This document shows, one piece after another, positions 1-10,007 of a stretch of 64,000 bases of DNA (positions are counted from its first letter, which is position 1; each line of letters starts with the position of its first letter). The stretch covers positions 1,350,501 to 1,414,500 of the forward strand of contig NZ_CP090836.1 in assembly GCF_021491915.1 (NCBI RefSeq). The letters run 5' to 3'. Source of the stretch: Paracoccus everestensis. Its GTDB lineage: Bacteria > Pseudomonadota > Alphaproteobacteria > Rhodobacterales > Rhodobacteraceae. Both the position numbers and the translations under genes were made by a program. The notes beneath the pieces are model-generated. The model was not told where the DNA came from. It searched no databases and saw only the letters and a program-made list of their open reading frames with translations.

Positions 1-1825
1 CGATGGTGGCAGGGGTCTTGTAAGATTCCCCGTCGGCGATCTTGACCATCGTGGCGCGCAGGATCTTGCCCGATCGGGTCTTGGGCAAGCGATCCACGAC
101 ACAGGCGGTCTTGAAGGCCGCCACGGGGCCGATCTGGTCGCGGACCATGCCGACGACCTCCTTCACGACCTGAATATCCGGGGTATTCGTGCCCTTTTTA
201 AGGCAAAGGAATCCCACCGGCATCTGCCCCTTTAAACTGTCGGCCACGCCGATCACCGCACATTCGGCAACGGCGGGATGGGCGGAAAGAACCTCCTCCA
301 TCGCGCCGGTGGACAGGCGGTGGCCCGCGACGTTGATCACGTCGTCGGTGCGCGCCATGATATACAGGTATCCGTCCTCGTCGATATACCCGGCATCGCC
401 CGTTTCGTAATAGCCGGGGAAATGCGACAGGTATGACTTGGCGAACCGGTCCTCGGCGTTCCACAGAGTCGGCAGCGTCCCGGGCGGCAGCGGCAGCTTG
501 ATTGCCACAGCGCCCAAGGTGCCCGCTGCCACGGGGTGCCCGGCCTCGTCCAGCACCTGCACGTCATAGCCCGGCAAGGGAACCGAGGGGCTGCCGCGCT
601 TCACCGGCAGCAGTTCTATGCCCACGGGGTTGGACACGATGGGCCAGCCCGTTTCGGTCTGCCACCAGTGGTCAATCACGGGCACGCCCAGCTTTTCCTC
701 GGCCCACTGGATCGTGTCAGGATCCGCGCGTTCGCCTGCCAGATACAGGGTCTTGAAATGGCGCAGGTTGTATTCTCCGATCAGCTTGCCTTCCGGGTCT
801 TCGCGGCGGATGGCGCGGATCGCGGTGGGCGCGCTGAAGACGCTTTTGACCCGGTGGTTCTGGATCACCCGCCAATAGGCGGCGGCGTCGGGGGTGCCGA
901 CCGGCTTGCCCTCGAAGACAATGGTCGTGGCACCGACCGACAGCGGGCCATAGCAGATATAGCTGTGGCCCACGACCCAGCCCACATCCGACCCCGCCCA
1001 GAACACGTCGCCTGGGTCGATGTCATAGACGTTCTTCATCGACCAGGCGAGGGCGACCAGATGCCCGCCGGTATGGCGCACTACGCCCTTGGGCTGGCCC
1101 GTGGTGCCAGAGGTATAAAGGACATAAGCTGGATGATTACCCTCGACCGGGACGCATTCGGCGGGTTCGACGCCGTACTGAAAGCTGTGCCAAGCCACGT
1201 CCCGTCCTTCGACAAGATGGGCAACCTCTTGTTCGCGCTGGAAGATCACGCAGAAGTCGGGCTTATGGACAGCCTCGTCGATCGCGCGGTCCAAAAGCGG
1301 CTTGTAAGGGACGATGCGCCCCGGTTCCAATCCGCAGGACGCGGCGATGATCGCCTTCGGGGTGGCGTCGTTGATGCGGACGGCCAGTTCATGCGGCGCA
1401 AAGCCGCCAAAGACGACCGAGTGGATCGCGCCCAGGCGTGCGCAGGCCAGCATTGCCTCCAACGCCTCGGGGACCATCGGCATATAGATGATGACCCGGT
1501 CGCCCTTCTGGATGCCCTTGGCACGCAGCGCGCCCGCAAGGTTGGCCACCCGGTCGCGCAATTCGGCATAGGTGATGCCGCGCATGGTGCGGCTGATCGG
1601 GCTGTCGTGGATGATGGCAAGCTGGTCGCCGCGCCCCGCCTCGACATGGCGGTCAACGCAATTCCAGCAAGCGTTCAGCATTCCGTCCGCGAACCATTCG
1701 CCTGCCGGACCTTGATCGAAGAAAGCCCGGCTTGGCGGGCGGTCCCAGTCGATCTTGCGGGCGGCTTCCATCCAGAAGGCTTCGGGATCCGCCTGCCAGG
1801 CGGCATAGGTGTCGCGATACGACAT
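1..1825 (-). CDS. prpE: Propionate--CoA ligase, 3' end cut by window edge
   Basis: Activates propionate (probably also acetate) to its acyl-CoA via an acyl-adenylate, feeding cytoplasmic propionyl-CoA assimilation. About 608 codons are visible from an ATG at 1825; the family is about 630 residues, so only some 20 C-terminal residues are missing. The ANL-superfamily P-loop YTSGTTGQPKG lies near residue 236, the adenylation motif WWQTETGWP follows, and the LPKTRSGK segment with the catalytic lysine lies near residue 585. The N-terminus (MSYRDTYAAWQADPEAFW) and the text around the P-loop resemble PrpE more than Acs. A double TTTGCAAA motif lies 119-174 bases upstream, which suggests control by a short-chain fatty acyl-CoA regulator. 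Acetyl-CoA synthetase is the alternative assignment. Confidence 0.9.
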   Translation of the reverse strand, partial: MSYRDTYAAWQADPEAFWMEAARKIDWDRPPSRAFFDQGPAGEWFADGMLNACWNCVDRHVEAGRGDQLAIIHDSPISRTMRGITYAELRDRVANLAGALRAKGIQKGDRVIIYMPMVPEALEAMLACARLGAIHSVVFGGFAPHELAVRINDATPKAIIAASCGLEPGRIVPYKPLLDRAIDEAVHKPDFCVIFQREQEVAHLVEGRDVAWHSFQYGVEPAECVPVEGNHPAYVLYTSGTTGQPKGVVRHTGGHLVALAWSMKNVYDIDPGDVFWAGSDVGWVVGHSYICYGPLSVGATTIVFEGKPVGTPDAAAYWRVIQNHRVKSVFSAPTAIRAIRREDPEGKLIGEYNLRHFKTLYLAGERADPDTIQWAEEKLGVPVIDHWWQTETGWPIVSNPVGIELLPVKRGSPSVPLPGYDVQVLDEAGHPVAAGTLGAVAIKLPLPPGTLPTLWNAEDRFAKSYLSHFPGYYETGDAGYIDEDGYLYIMARTDDVINVAGHRLSTGAMEEVLSAHPAVAECAVIGVADSLKGQMPVGFLCLKKGTNTPDIQVVKEVVGMVRDQIGPVAAFKTACVVDRLPKTRSGKILRATMVKIADGESYKTPATI

Positions 1826-1943
1826 GGTGTTGTCTCCTCACTCCTGTTCCATGTGTTACGCAGCGACACGGGCTTCGCGCAACGATGTTAGCGGAACAGG
1901 TAAGGCAGGCGCGGCAAAATATAGCAGATACACGCCGGATCAG

Positions 1944-1999
1944 TTTGCAAATAGGAAATGTGTATAAACCACGCCATGCGAGGACAACGATTTTGCAAA
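1944..1999. promoter_or_regulatory. Paired TTTGCAAA boxes upstream of prpE (ScfR/RamB-like operator)
   Basis: Two exact TTTGCAAA octamers occur at 1944-1951 and 1992-1999, 48 bases apart, in the gap between prpE and maeB (both minus strand). The octamer is the half-site described for short-chain fatty acyl-CoA regulators such as Rhodobacter PccR, and for RamB. The published PccR arrangement places two octamers 4 bases apart; here each exact octamer is followed by only a degenerate partner, so the assignment is an inference from the half-site and from the downstream gene being propionyl-CoA synthetase. Confidence 0.5.
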
Positions 2000-2060
2000 T
2001 GCAGCAATGCAGTTGCAGCAATCCGGGCGACCGGCGGACCGAATCGCCCGGGTGCGGGGT

Positions 2061-4340
2061 TCAGCTGTAATGGGCCACCGGGGTTCCGGCCAAGACGCTC
2101 ATGTTCAGCAAGCCGCGCGTGGTGATGGAGGGCGTGACGATATGGGCGCGGTTGCCCATGCCCATCAGGATAGGCCCGACCTCCAGCCCGTTGGCACGCA
2201 TCTTTAGCGCGTTGCGCACCCCCGATGCGGCATCCGTGCCGGCGAAGACCAGCACATTTGCCACGCCTTCCAGCCGCGATCCGGGAAAGATGCGTTCGCG
2301 CAGGGCCGGATCAAGCGCCGCATCGACGTGCATTTCGCCGTCAAACATGAAGTCGGGCTTTTTCGCGTCCAGCAAGGCCAGCGCCTCGCGCATCTTGCGG
2401 CCGGTATAGGTGTCCAGGTTCCCGAACTGCGAATGGCAGCACAGCGCGATCTTGGGCGTCAGGCCAAAGCGGCGGACATGGCGCGCGGCGCCCAGCACCG
2501 TTTCCATCACCTGATGGGGCGTCGGGTCGTCGTGGCATTGCGTATCCGCAACGAACAGCGGCCCGTCTTCCAGGATGATCATCGAAAGTGCCCCTACGGG
2601 GGACAAGCCATCGCGCGCCAGAATTTCCCGGATATAGCGCAGGTGCCAGGAATATTGCCCAAAGGTGCCGCAGATCAGGCTGTCGGCCTCGCCCCGGTGG
2701 ACCATGACGGCGGCAATGGCGGTGGTGTTGGTGCGCATGATCGCGCGGGCAATGTCTGGGCTGACGCCGCGCCGCGCCATGACCTGGTGATAGGTTTCCC
2801 AGTAATCGCGATAGCGCGGGTCGTTTTCCGGGTTCACGATCTCGAAATCGCGTTCGGGGCGGATCGGCAGGCCCGCGCGTTCGGCGCGCATGGCAATGAC
2901 CTCGGGGCGGCCGATCAGGATCGGTACGTCGGTCGTTTCCTCCAGCATGGCATTGGCCGCGCGCAGCACGCGTTCGTCCTCGCCTTCGGCAAAGGCGATG
3001 CGGCGGGTGGCGGTGGCCGCAGCCTCGAAGACCGGACGCATGATCAAAGCCGAGCGGAAGACGGAACTGTCCAGCTTGCGCTTGTAGGCTTCAAGGTCGG
3101 CGATGGGACGCGTGGCGACGCCGGTTTCCATCGCGGCGCGGGCCACTGCGGAACTGACCACCCCTACAAGGCGCGGGTCGAAGGGTTTGGGGATCAGGTA
3201 TTCGGGACCAAAGGTCAGCGTCTCGCCCCGATAGGCTGCCGCAGCTTCTGCCGCCGTGGTGGCGCGTGCCAGGGCTGCGATGCCTTCGATGCAGGCCAAC
3301 TCCATTTCCGCGTTGATCGTGGTTGCGCCCGCATCAAGCGCGCCGCGGAAGATGAAGGGGAAGCACAGGACGTTGTTCACCTGGTTCGGAAAATCGCTGC
3401 GCCCCGTGGCGATGATTGCGTCGGGGGCAACCGCGCGCGCATCGTCCGGCAGGATTTCCGGCGAGGGGTTCGCAAGCGCGAAGATGATCGGGCGGCGGGC
3501 CATTTTCGCCACCATGTCCGGCTTCAGGACGCCGGGACCGGACAGACCCAGGAACAGATCCGCGTCGTCGATGACCTGGGTCAGGGTGCGGGCGTCGGTT
3601 TCCTGCGCAAAGGCGGCTTTCTGGACTGTCATATCCTCGACCCGGCCCTTGTAGACCAGGCCGTGGATGTCGCAGAGCCAGACGTTTTCCCGTTTGACAC
3701 CCAGCTTCAGCAGCATGTTCAGACAGGCGATCCCCGCCGCCCCGCCGCCGGTGGACACGACCTTGATGTCCTCGAACCGCTTGCCGGCAACGTGCAGCGC
3801 GTTGGTCGCCGCGGCGCCCACGACGATGGCGGTGCCGTGCTGGTCGTCATGAAACACCGGGATGTTCATCCGTTCGCGGCACAGCTTTTCGACGATGAAG
3901 CAGTCGGGGGCCTTGATGTCTTCCAGGTTGATCGCGCCAAAGGTGGGTTCCAGCGCACAGACGATGTCGGCCAGCCTTTCGGGGTCGGATTCGTTCACCT
4001 CGATATCGAAGCAGTCGATATTGGCGAATTTCTTGAACAGGACGGCCTTGCCTTCCATCACCGGCTTGGACGCGGCCGCGCCGATATTGCCCAGGCCCAG
4101 GACCGCCGTGCCGTTGGAAACCACCGCGACCAGGTTCCCGCGCGACGTATAGCGGCTGGCATTGGTGGGATCGGCTTGGATTTCCAGGCAAGCCTCGGCC
4201 ACGCCCGGGGAATAGGCACGGGCCAGGTCGCGCCCGTTGGCCAAGGGCTTGGTCGCGCGGATTTCCAGCTTACCCGGGCGCGGGAATTCGTGATAATCCA
4301 GCGCCTCTTGCCGGGCATTGTCCTGCCTGCGATCGTCCAT
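2061..4340 (-). CDS. maeB: NADP-dependent malic enzyme with phosphotransacetylase-like domain
   Basis: Oxidatively decarboxylates malate to pyruvate, supplying pyruvate and NADPH during growth on acids or C2/C3 compounds. The 759-residue length fits the MaeB type: malic N-terminal domain (about 20-150) with [16 protein letters not shown](P)-binding domain (about 160-410) with [17 protein letters not shown], then a phosphate acetyl/butyryl-transferase-like domain (about 430-755) that is regulatory rather than catalytic in studied MaeB proteins. An in-frame upstream ATG at 4445 would overlap the divergent cdd promoter; I chose the ATG at 4340 because the conserved start MDDRRQDN begins there. 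It stands alone, divergent from cdd. Confidence 0.93.
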   Translation of the reverse strand: MDDRRQDNARQEALDYHEFPRPGKLEIRATKPLANGRDLARAYSPGVAEACLEIQADPTNASRYTSRGNLVAVVSNGTAVLGLGNIGAAASKPVMEGKAVLFKKFANIDCFDIEVNESDPERLADIVCALEPTFGAINLEDIKAPDCFIVEKLCRERMNIPVFHDDQHGTAIVVGAAATNALHVAGKRFEDIKVVSTGGGAAGIACLNMLLKLGVKRENVWLCDIHGLVYKGRVEDMTVQKAAFAQETDARTLTQVIDDADLFLGLSGPGVLKPDMVAKMARRPIIFALANPSPEILPDDARAVAPDAIIATGRSDFPNQVNNVLCFPFIFRGALDAGATTINAEMELACIEGIAALARATTAAEAAAAYRGETLTFGPEYLIPKPFDPRLVGVVSSAVARAAMETGVATRPIADLEAYKRKLDSSVFRSALIMRPVFEAAATATRRIAFAEGEDERVLRAANAMLEETTDVPILIGRPEVIAMRAERAGLPIRPERDFEIVNPENDPRYRDYWETYHQVMARRGVSPDIARAIMRTNTTAIAAVMVHRGEADSLICGTFGQYSWHLRYIREILARDGLSPVGALSMIILEDGPLFVADTQCHDDPTPHQVMETVLGAARHVRRFGLTPKIALCCHSQFGNLDTYTGRKMREALALLDAKKPDFMFDGEMHVDAALDPALRERIFPGSRLEGVANVLVFAGTDAASGVRNALKMRANGLEVGPILMGMGNRAHIVTPSITTRGLLNMSVLAGTPVAHYS

Positions 4341-4463
4341 CTTGGCCCCCTTGGTCGAAACTGGTTCACCGTTAAACCATTCCAGCGGCGGGGAACAGAA
4401 GGGTTCACCTTGCGTTAGCGGCAACGCTGCGCGAAACTGTCGCAACCATTACAGGAGAACCGG

Positions 4464-4859
4464 ATGTCGCTGCTGGATGCCGCCCGCGCCGTGCGAGAAA
4501 TGGCCTATGTTCCCTATTCCCAGTTCAAGGTGGGCGCGGCCATCCGGGGGGCATCGGGCGCCGTCTATCGCGGCTGCAACGTGGAAAACGTAGCCTATCC
4601 CGAAGGAACCTGCGCCGAGGCGGGGGCAATTGCCGCCATGGTCGCCGCGGGCGAAACCGAAATGATCGAGGTTGCGGTAATCGCCGACAGCCCTTCGCCC
4701 GTGCCGCCCTGCGGCGGGTGCCGTCAGAAGCTGGCGGAATTCGGGCGCGGCGATACGCCGGTCCTGCTGGCCACGACCGAGGGTGCGACGCTTGCGACAA
4801 CGGTCGGTGAACTGCTGCCGGGACGCTTTGACGCCGGTCACATGGCCAGGGCTGAATGA
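4464..4859 (+). CDS. cdd: Cytidine deaminase
   Basis: Deaminates cytidine and deoxycytidine to uridine and deoxyuridine, the first step of the pyrimidine-nucleoside salvage operon that follows. The 131 residues match the small tetrameric Zn enzyme: VPYSQFKVGAAI near the N-terminus, TCAEAGAIAAM (zinc cysteine and proton-shuttling glutamate, about residues 50-58) and PCGGCRQ (two zinc cysteines, about residues 80-86). The ribosome-binding site AGGAG sits 7 bases before the ATG. Its stop overlaps the deoA start by 4 bases, so it heads a translationally coupled five-gene unit. Confidence 0.95.
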   Translation: MSLLDAARAVREMAYVPYSQFKVGAAIRGASGAVYRGCNVENVAYPEGTCAEAGAIAAMVAAGETEMIEVAVIADSPSPVPPCGGCRQKLAEFGRGDTPVLLATTEGATLATTVGELLPGRFDAGHMARAE

Positions 4860-6139
4860 CCGATCCGCGTCCCGTTATCACGGCCATCCGAGACGGTCGC
4901 GGTCTGGATGGGCCGGGCGCGGCGCTGATTGCGCAGGGCCTGGCGAACGGGTCGATCAGCGATGCCCAGGCAGGGGCCTTTGCCATGGCGGTGCTGGTCA
5001 AGGGGATCGGCGTGCCGGGGCGCGTGGCGCTGACCCGGGCCATGCGCGATTCGGGACATGTCCTGCATTGGGATCTGCCGGGGCCTGTCGTGGACAAGCA
5101 CTCGACCGGCGGTATCGGCGATGCGACAAGCCTGGTTCTGGCGCCGCTGCTGGCCGCGCGGGGAATGTTCGTGCCGATGATCTCGGGTCGGGGTCTGGGA
5201 CATACCGGCGGCACGCTGGACAAGCTGGAGGCGATCCCCGGATACCGCTGCGACCAGTCCGAGGATGATTTCCGCCGCATCGTCCGCACCACGGGCTGCG
5301 CCATCGTGGCGGCCAGCGCCGATTTCGCGCCTGCCGACCGCAGGCTGTATGCGATCCGCGACGAATCGGCCACGGTGGAATCCATCGACCTGATCACCGC
5401 GTCCATTCTGTCCAAGAAGCTGGCGGCAGGCTTGCAGGCGCTTGTGCTGGACGTGAAGGCTGGGTCGGGCGCGTTCCTGCGCCAGGCCGAATCCTCGGGG
5501 CGGTTGGCACAGGCCCTGGTGGAAACCGCCAATGGCGCTGGGTGCGCTACGTCGGCGCTGATTACGGACATGGATCAGCCCCTAGCCCGCAGCGCCGGGA
5601 ATGCCCTGGAAATCGCCGAGTCGATCCGCGTCCTGAAAGGCGAGGCAGGTGCCTTGCGCGACCTGACGCTGGCGCTTGGCTCTGAAGTGCTGCGACTGGT
5701 GGGGCAGGGGGATGCGGGCCTGTCCGACCTGCTGGATTCCGGTGCCGCGGCTGAGGTTTTTGGGCGCATGGTTGCCGCCCAGGGCGGGCCGTCTGACCTG
5801 CTGGACCGCCCCGAGGCGCATCTGATCCCCGCGCCTGTGATCCGTCCCGTTCCCGCCCCCGAAAGCCGGGTGGCACAGATTGACGTGACCGCGCTTGGTC
5901 ATGCCGTTGTCGCCCTGGGCGGGGGCCGCGTCCGCGCGGGCGAGGCGATTGACCCGCGGGTGGGACTGTCGATGCTGGCCAAGCTGGACGAACAGGTCGG
6001 CCCAGGCCGCCCCCTGGCCCTGGTTCACGCCGCCGACGACACCGCAGCCGAGGTCGCCATTGCCGCCGTCACCGCCGCATATCGGCTGGGCGATGGCGCG
6101 GCACCCGGCCCCCTGGTCCGCGACAGGATCGCGCCGTGA
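4856..6139 (+). CDS. deoA: Thymidine phosphorylase
   Basis: Phosphorolyses thymidine and deoxyuridine to the free base and 2-deoxyribose 1-phosphate, the substrate of the next gene product DeoB. The 427 residues are close to the usual 440. The family signature VVDKHSTGGIGD has its phosphate-binding lysine at residue 81, followed by PMISGRGLGHTGGTLDKLE, which is typical of this subfamily. The ATG lies inside the cdd stop (ATGA) and its own stop overlaps the GTG of deoB (GTGA). The homologue pyrimidine-nucleoside phosphorylase (Pdp) is the alternative; neighbouring deoB and cdd fit deoA. Confidence 0.93.
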   Translation: MTDPRPVITAIRDGRGLDGPGAALIAQGLANGSISDAQAGAFAMAVLVKGIGVPGRVALTRAMRDSGHVLHWDLPGPVVDKHSTGGIGDATSLVLAPLLAARGMFVPMISGRGLGHTGGTLDKLEAIPGYRCDQSEDDFRRIVRTTGCAIVAASADFAPADRRLYAIRDESATVESIDLITASILSKKLAAGLQALVLDVKAGSGAFLRQAESSGRLAQALVETANGAGCATSALITDMDQPLARSAGNALEIAESIRVLKGEAGALRDLTLALGSEVLRLVGQGDAGLSDLLDSGAAAEVFGRMVAAQGGPSDLLDRPEAHLIPAPVIRPVPAPESRVAQIDVTALGHAVVALGGGRVRAGEAIDPRVGLSMLAKLDEQVGPGRPLALVHAADDTAAEVAIAAVTAAYRLGDGAAPGPLVRDRIAP

Positions 6140-7323
6140 CGGACAAGCGCGCCTTTCTGATCGTCATGGACAGCGTGGGCATCGGCGGCGCACCCGATGC
6201 GGACCAGTTCTTCAACGGCGACCTGCCCGATACCGGCGCCAATACCGTGGCCCATATTGCACAGGCGCAGCCGCTGCATATGCCGAACCTGGCGCGGCTT
6301 GGCCTTGGCGCGGCCGTTCGGCTTGCGTCAGGGCAGGATGCCCCAGGGCTGATGGTCACGCCGCAGGGTCTTTGGGGGGCAGCGACCGAAATCTCGCGCG
6401 GCAAGGACACGCCCTCGGGGCATTGGGAAATCGCGGGCGTGCCGGTGCCCTGGGATTGGCACTATTTCCCCAACTCGACACCCGCCTTTCCGCTCGAGGT
6501 GACGGCACGGATCTGCGCCCTGGCAGGAACCGAAGGGATCCTGGCCAACTGTCATGCCCCAGGGACGCAGGTGATCGAGGATTTCGGGGCCGACCATATC
6601 CGCACCGGCTGGCCGATCTGCTATACCTCGGTTGACAGCGTGTTGCAGATCGCCGCGCACGAGGATCATTTCGGGTTGGATCGCCTGATCGGGTTGTGCG
6701 AGGTGCTTGCCCCCAGCCTGCACGCGATGCGCGTGGGCCGCGTGATCGCCCGTCCCTTCCTGGGCGAGGCGCCGGGCGCGTTTCGCCGCACCGGCAACCG
6801 CCGGGACTTTGCCATCGCGCCCCCCGGCCGCACGATCCTGGACATTGCCCAGGGGGCGGGCCGCGTCACCCATGCCGTCGGCAAGATCGGCGATATCTTC
6901 AGCCATCGTGGCATCACCCGTCTGCACAAGGGCAAGTCCGACGCCGATCTGGCCGATCACCTGATCCGTCTGGGGCGCGATGCCGAACCAGGCAGCCTCA
7001 CATTTGCCAATTTCGTCGAATTCGACACAAATTTCGGTCACCGCCGCGACATTCCCGGCTATGCCGCGCAACTGGAATGGTTCGACGGGGTGGCAGGCCG
7101 GTTCCTTGCCACGCTTCGCCCCGGCGATCTGGCGATCTTCACCGCCGATCATGGCAACGACCCGTCCTGGGCCGGCACCGACCATACGCGTGAACGCGTT
7201 GCGGTCCTGGGCCATGGTCTTGGCGCGCAGAACATCGGGCTGGTGGGTTTCAGCGACATCGGCGCCTCGACCCTCGCGCATCTGGGCCTGCCGCCGCCCG
7301 ATCATGGAAGGTCGTTCCTGTGA
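6136..7323 (+). CDS. deoB: Phosphopentomutase
   Basis: Interconverts (deoxy)ribose 1-phosphate and 5-phosphate, so sugars released by DeoA can enter central metabolism. The 395 residues belong to the alkaline-phosphatase superfamily: MDSVGIGGAPDAD near residue 10 holds the first metal site, GKDTPSGHWEI near residue 93 carries the phospho-acceptor threonine, and TADHGNDPSWAGTDHTRE near residue 336 has the second metal ligands. The start is a GTG overlapping the deoA stop by 4 bases. No deoC (deoxyribose-phosphate aldolase) is present in this operon. Confidence 0.94.
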   Translation: MTDKRAFLIVMDSVGIGGAPDADQFFNGDLPDTGANTVAHIAQAQPLHMPNLARLGLGAAVRLASGQDAPGLMVTPQGLWGAATEISRGKDTPSGHWEIAGVPVPWDWHYFPNSTPAFPLEVTARICALAGTEGILANCHAPGTQVIEDFGADHIRTGWPICYTSVDSVLQIAAHEDHFGLDRLIGLCEVLAPSLHAMRVGRVIARPFLGEAPGAFRRTGNRRDFAIAPPGRTILDIAQGAGRVTHAVGKIGDIFSHRGITRLHKGKSDADLADHLIRLGRDAEPGSLTFANFVEFDTNFGHRRDIPGYAAQLEWFDGVAGRFLATLRPGDLAIFTADHGNDPSWAGTDHTRERVAVLGHGLGAQNIGLVGFSDIGASTLAHLGLPPPDHGRSFL

Positions 7324-8279
7324 AGAAGATCGAACTGCACCTGCATCTGGAAGGCGCGGCCCCCCCTGCCTTCATCCGCAGCCTTGCGGCGGAAAAGCAC
7401 GCCGACCTGTCAGGCGTTTTCGATGAGCGCGGCGATTACGCCTATGACAGCTTCGACGGTTTCCTGCGCTGCTACGAGGCGGCAAGCAGCGTCCTGCAAA
7501 CGCCCCCGGACTATGCCCGCCTGTTGGCCGAGGTTCTGGAACGGTCTGCCGAACAGGACGTGGTTTATACTGAGTTGTTCGTGTCGCCCGAATTCTGCGG
7601 CGGCGGCGACCTGTCGGCTTGGCGCGACTTTCTGGCCGCTATGGCCGAAGTCGCTGAAAAGGCGCGGGGCGAGGGCATCGACAGCCGTGCCATCCTGACC
7701 GCCATCCGTCATTTCGGCCCGGACCGCGCCAAGAAGACGGCGATTTGCGCGGCCGAAACAGCGGGCGCCTGGGTCACAGGCTTTGGCATGGGCGGGTCCG
7801 AGACCGTGGGCCGCGCGACCGATTACGCCTGGTCCTTCGACTGCGCGCGGGAAGCCGGGCTGGCCCTGACCTGCCATGCCGGCGAATGGCGCGGTCCCGA
7901 CAGCATCCGCGACGCCCTGGCGCTTGGCTGTAGCCGAATCGGACACGGCGTCCGCGCCATCGAGGATCCGGCCCTTGTGCGCAATCTGGCCGAATCCGGC
8001 ATCACGCTGGAGGTTTGCCCCGGATCGAATGTGGCGCTTGGCCTTTATCCCGATTGGCCTGCCCATCCCATTGCCCGGCTGGCCGACGCAGGCGTGCGCG
8101 TTACCGTGTCCACCGACGACCCGCCGTTCTTCCACACGACCATGCGGCATGAATACGACCGGCTTGCCGATGCCTTCGGTTGGGGCGATACGGAGTTCGC
8201 GCAGATCAACCGCTGGGCCGCCGATGCCGCATTCTGCGACCAGGCGACCCGCGACCGGCTTTTGAAGGAGTTTCCGTGA
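7320..8279 (+). CDS. add: Adenosine deaminase
   Basis: Deaminates adenosine and deoxyadenosine to inosine or deoxyinosine. The 319 residues show the metal-dependent hydrolase pattern: HLHLEG with zinc ligands H7 and H9, CHAGEW with the catalytic glutamate near residue 189, [11 protein letters not shown] with the following histidine, and STDDPPFF with the metal aspartate near residue 265. The start is GTG, overlapping the deoB stop by 4 bases; its own stop overlaps the upp start. It adds a purine branch to an otherwise pyrimidine/deoxynucleoside operon. Adenine deaminase is a close homologue, but the nucleoside-salvage setting supports adenosine. Confidence 0.9.
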   Translation: MKKIELHLHLEGAAPPAFIRSLAAEKHADLSGVFDERGDYAYDSFDGFLRCYEAASSVLQTPPDYARLLAEVLERSAEQDVVYTELFVSPEFCGGGDLSAWRDFLAAMAEVAEKARGEGIDSRAILTAIRHFGPDRAKKTAICAAETAGAWVTGFGMGGSETVGRATDYAWSFDCAREAGLALTCHAGEWRGPDSIRDALALGCSRIGHGVRAIEDPALVRNLAESGITLEVCPGSNVALGLYPDWPAHPIARLADAGVRVTVSTDDPPFFHTTMRHEYDRLADAFGWGDTEFAQINRWAADAAFCDQATRDRLLKEFP

Positions 8280-8908
8280 ACCAGCACCTGACCGTCATCG
8301 ACCACCCGCTTGTCCAGCACAAGCTGACGATCATGCGGCAGAAGGACGTGTCCACCGCCGGATTCCGGCGTCTGCTGCGCGAAATCAGCCTGCTTTTGGC
8401 CTATGAGGTGACGCGCGAACTGGAACTGACCATGACGCGGATTGAAACTCCGGTCTGCGCAATGGATGCACCGACGTTGGAAGGAAAGAAGCTTGCCCTG
8501 ATCTCGATCCTGCGGGCGGGGAACGGACTTCTGGACGGAATCCTGGAAATGATCCCCGGCGCGCGCGTGGGCTTCGTGGGCCTGTATCGCGATCCCGAAA
8601 CGCTGCAACCTGTGGAATATTACTGCAAGGTTCCCAAGGAGCTGGATGTGCGGCTGACCATTGTCGTGGATCCCATGCTGGCGACCGGCAATTCCTCCGT
8701 TGCGGCGATCGACATGCTCAAGGCGCGGGGTGCCACCAACCTGCGTTTCCTGTGCCTGCTGGCCGCGCCCGAAGGGGTCGAACGGATGCGCCAGGCGCAT
8801 CCCGACGTGCCGATCTTTACCGCGTCCTTGGACGAACGGCTGGACGACCACGGCTATATCGTGCCGGGCCTGGGGGATGCAGGCGACCGGATGTTCGGCA
8901 CCAAGTAG
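8276..8908 (+). CDS. upp: Uracil phosphoribosyltransferase
   Basis: Converts uracil, released by DeoA and Cdd action, plus PRPP to UMP. The 210 residues match UPRTase: [16 protein letters not shown] at the start, [13 protein letters not shown] near the middle, and the PRPP loop [12 protein letters not shown] at about residues 130-141. A longer open frame begins at 8180, but the GTG at 8276 overlaps the add stop by 4 bases, has GAAGGAG just upstream and begins at the conserved N-terminus. It closes the cdd-deoA-deoB-add-upp operon. Confidence 0.95.
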   Translation: MNQHLTVIDHPLVQHKLTIMRQKDVSTAGFRRLLREISLLLAYEVTRELELTMTRIETPVCAMDAPTLEGKKLALISILRAGNGLLDGILEMIPGARVGFVGLYRDPETLQPVEYYCKVPKELDVRLTIVVDPMLATGNSSVAAIDMLKARGATNLRFLCLLAAPEGVERMRQAHPDVPIFTASLDERLDDHGYIVPGLGDAGDRMFGTK

Positions 8909-8975
8909 CCGCGTTAACCGGCGCTTCAGTCTTTGTCCCTATGCAGGATTTGTGAAGTCGAATCGCGGGTGGCGA

Positions 8976-9935
8976 ATGTGGGTCTTGCGTTGGATGGTGC
9001 TGGTGATTTTGCTGCCGGGACGGATCTTGGCAATGCCCGAGCCGCCCCCGCCCGGGGACTTCCCGGGCGCGCAATATATCGACAGGTCCGGCTGCGTCTT
9101 TGTTCGCAAGGGCGAAGCCTGGGAACCCCGGACGGACAAGCAGGGCGCACCGATCTGCGGTTTTCCCCCTAGCCTGCCGGCCTTGGCCGACACGACGCCT
9201 GTTGAAGCCCCGCCGTCGCCCGAGGAAGCCTTGGTCGAGGTTCTGGCCCAAGGGTTGAAATCCGGCGATCTGGTAACGGATGCCCCGGCGACGCCCAAGG
9301 CCGACATCCCTCTCGACCCTGCGCAGGCGGTGCTGGATGCGACCTTGCAGGACCAGATCGACCTGGAGGCCCGGCTGCGCAGCGCCATGGCGGGGCAAGC
9401 GCCCGATGGCCTTTGCGCGCGGCTTGGCTACCGTCCAGTGGCGGGTCAGAAAGCGATCATCGGGGGTGATGTGACGCAGGGTCTTTGTCCCGGCATGACA
9501 GCGCCCGATCCCATGCCGCAGATCACAGGAACGACCGCGACATCGACCCCCGCAGTGGAAACCGAAACGCCCGCCAACCTGTCAGCCGATCCCACAACCC
9601 GCCAGGCTGTGCGCCCGCGTGAGTCGGGGCCCAGGCCTGCCTCTGTCGTCGCTCGCAGGCTGGCAACCTCCAAGGCTGAAAAATCAGCCATGGTCGAGAT
9701 GATCCCGGCCAATGCCCGGTATGTGGAGATCGGCACCTATGCCGATGAGGCCAATGCGATGGCGGCATTGCGACGCTTGGCAGGCTTGGGCTATCGCACG
9801 GCGCAGCGCGATCAGAAGGTGAAGGACAATCCTGGCAAGGCGATCCTTGCCGGGCCATTTGCAGACAGGCAGGCCTTGGTGGCGGCACTTTCACGGCTGC
9901 GGGCAAATGGCTGGCCCCGCGCCGTGGCTCGCTAG
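8976..9935 (+). CDS. Secreted or anchored SPOR-domain protein
   Basis: Unassigned envelope protein of 319 residues. It begins with a signal-peptide-like or anchor segment (WVLRWMVLVILLPGRILA), then a segment with CVFVRKGEAWEPR and paired cysteines, a long proline- and threonine-rich linker, and a C-terminal SPOR-like domain (about residues 243-317: RYVEIGTYADEANAMAALRR and later KAILAGPFADRQALVAAL). SPOR domains bind denuded peptidoglycan at division sites, which suggests a cell-wall role. The open frame extends upstream over upp, so the start is uncertain: ATG 8976 is chosen; GTG 8952, with AGGA close upstream, is the alternative. A strong hairpin follows the stop. Confidence 0.75.
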   Translation: MWVLRWMVLVILLPGRILAMPEPPPPGDFPGAQYIDRSGCVFVRKGEAWEPRTDKQGAPICGFPPSLPALADTTPVEAPPSPEEALVEVLAQGLKSGDLVTDAPATPKADIPLDPAQAVLDATLQDQIDLEARLRSAMAGQAPDGLCARLGYRPVAGQKAIIGGDVTQGLCPGMTAPDPMPQITGTTATSTPAVETETPANLSADPTTRQAVRPRESGPRPASVVARRLATSKAEKSAMVEMIPANARYVEIGTYADEANAMAALRRLAGLGYRTAQRDQKVKDNPGKAILAGPFADRQALVAALSRLRANGWPRAVAR

Positions 9936-9960
9936 GGATGCCGAGGCACAGACATGCAAA

Positions 9961-9978
9961 GGGGGCGCGAACGCCCCC
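9961..9978 (+). terminator. Hairpin terminator after the SPOR gene
   Basis: Perfect 7-bp GC stem (9961-9967 with 9972-9978) closed by a CGAA tetraloop, 25 bases after the SPOR-gene stop and 29 bases before the convergent small gene ends. No T-run follows, so it may act in both directions or with Rho. Confidence 0.6.
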
Positions 9979-10007
9979 GGGAAATACTGCTGGTCAGGGT
10001 GTCGCGC

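Noticed and set aside
536..1891. Long plus-strand frame of 451 codons
   Set aside because: It is antisense to prpE, whose motifs are unambiguous, and has no family signature; such mirror frames are common in GC-rich DNA.
2328..4418. Long plus-strand frame of 696 codons
   Set aside because: Antisense to maeB; His/Asp/Gly-rich composition and no motif.
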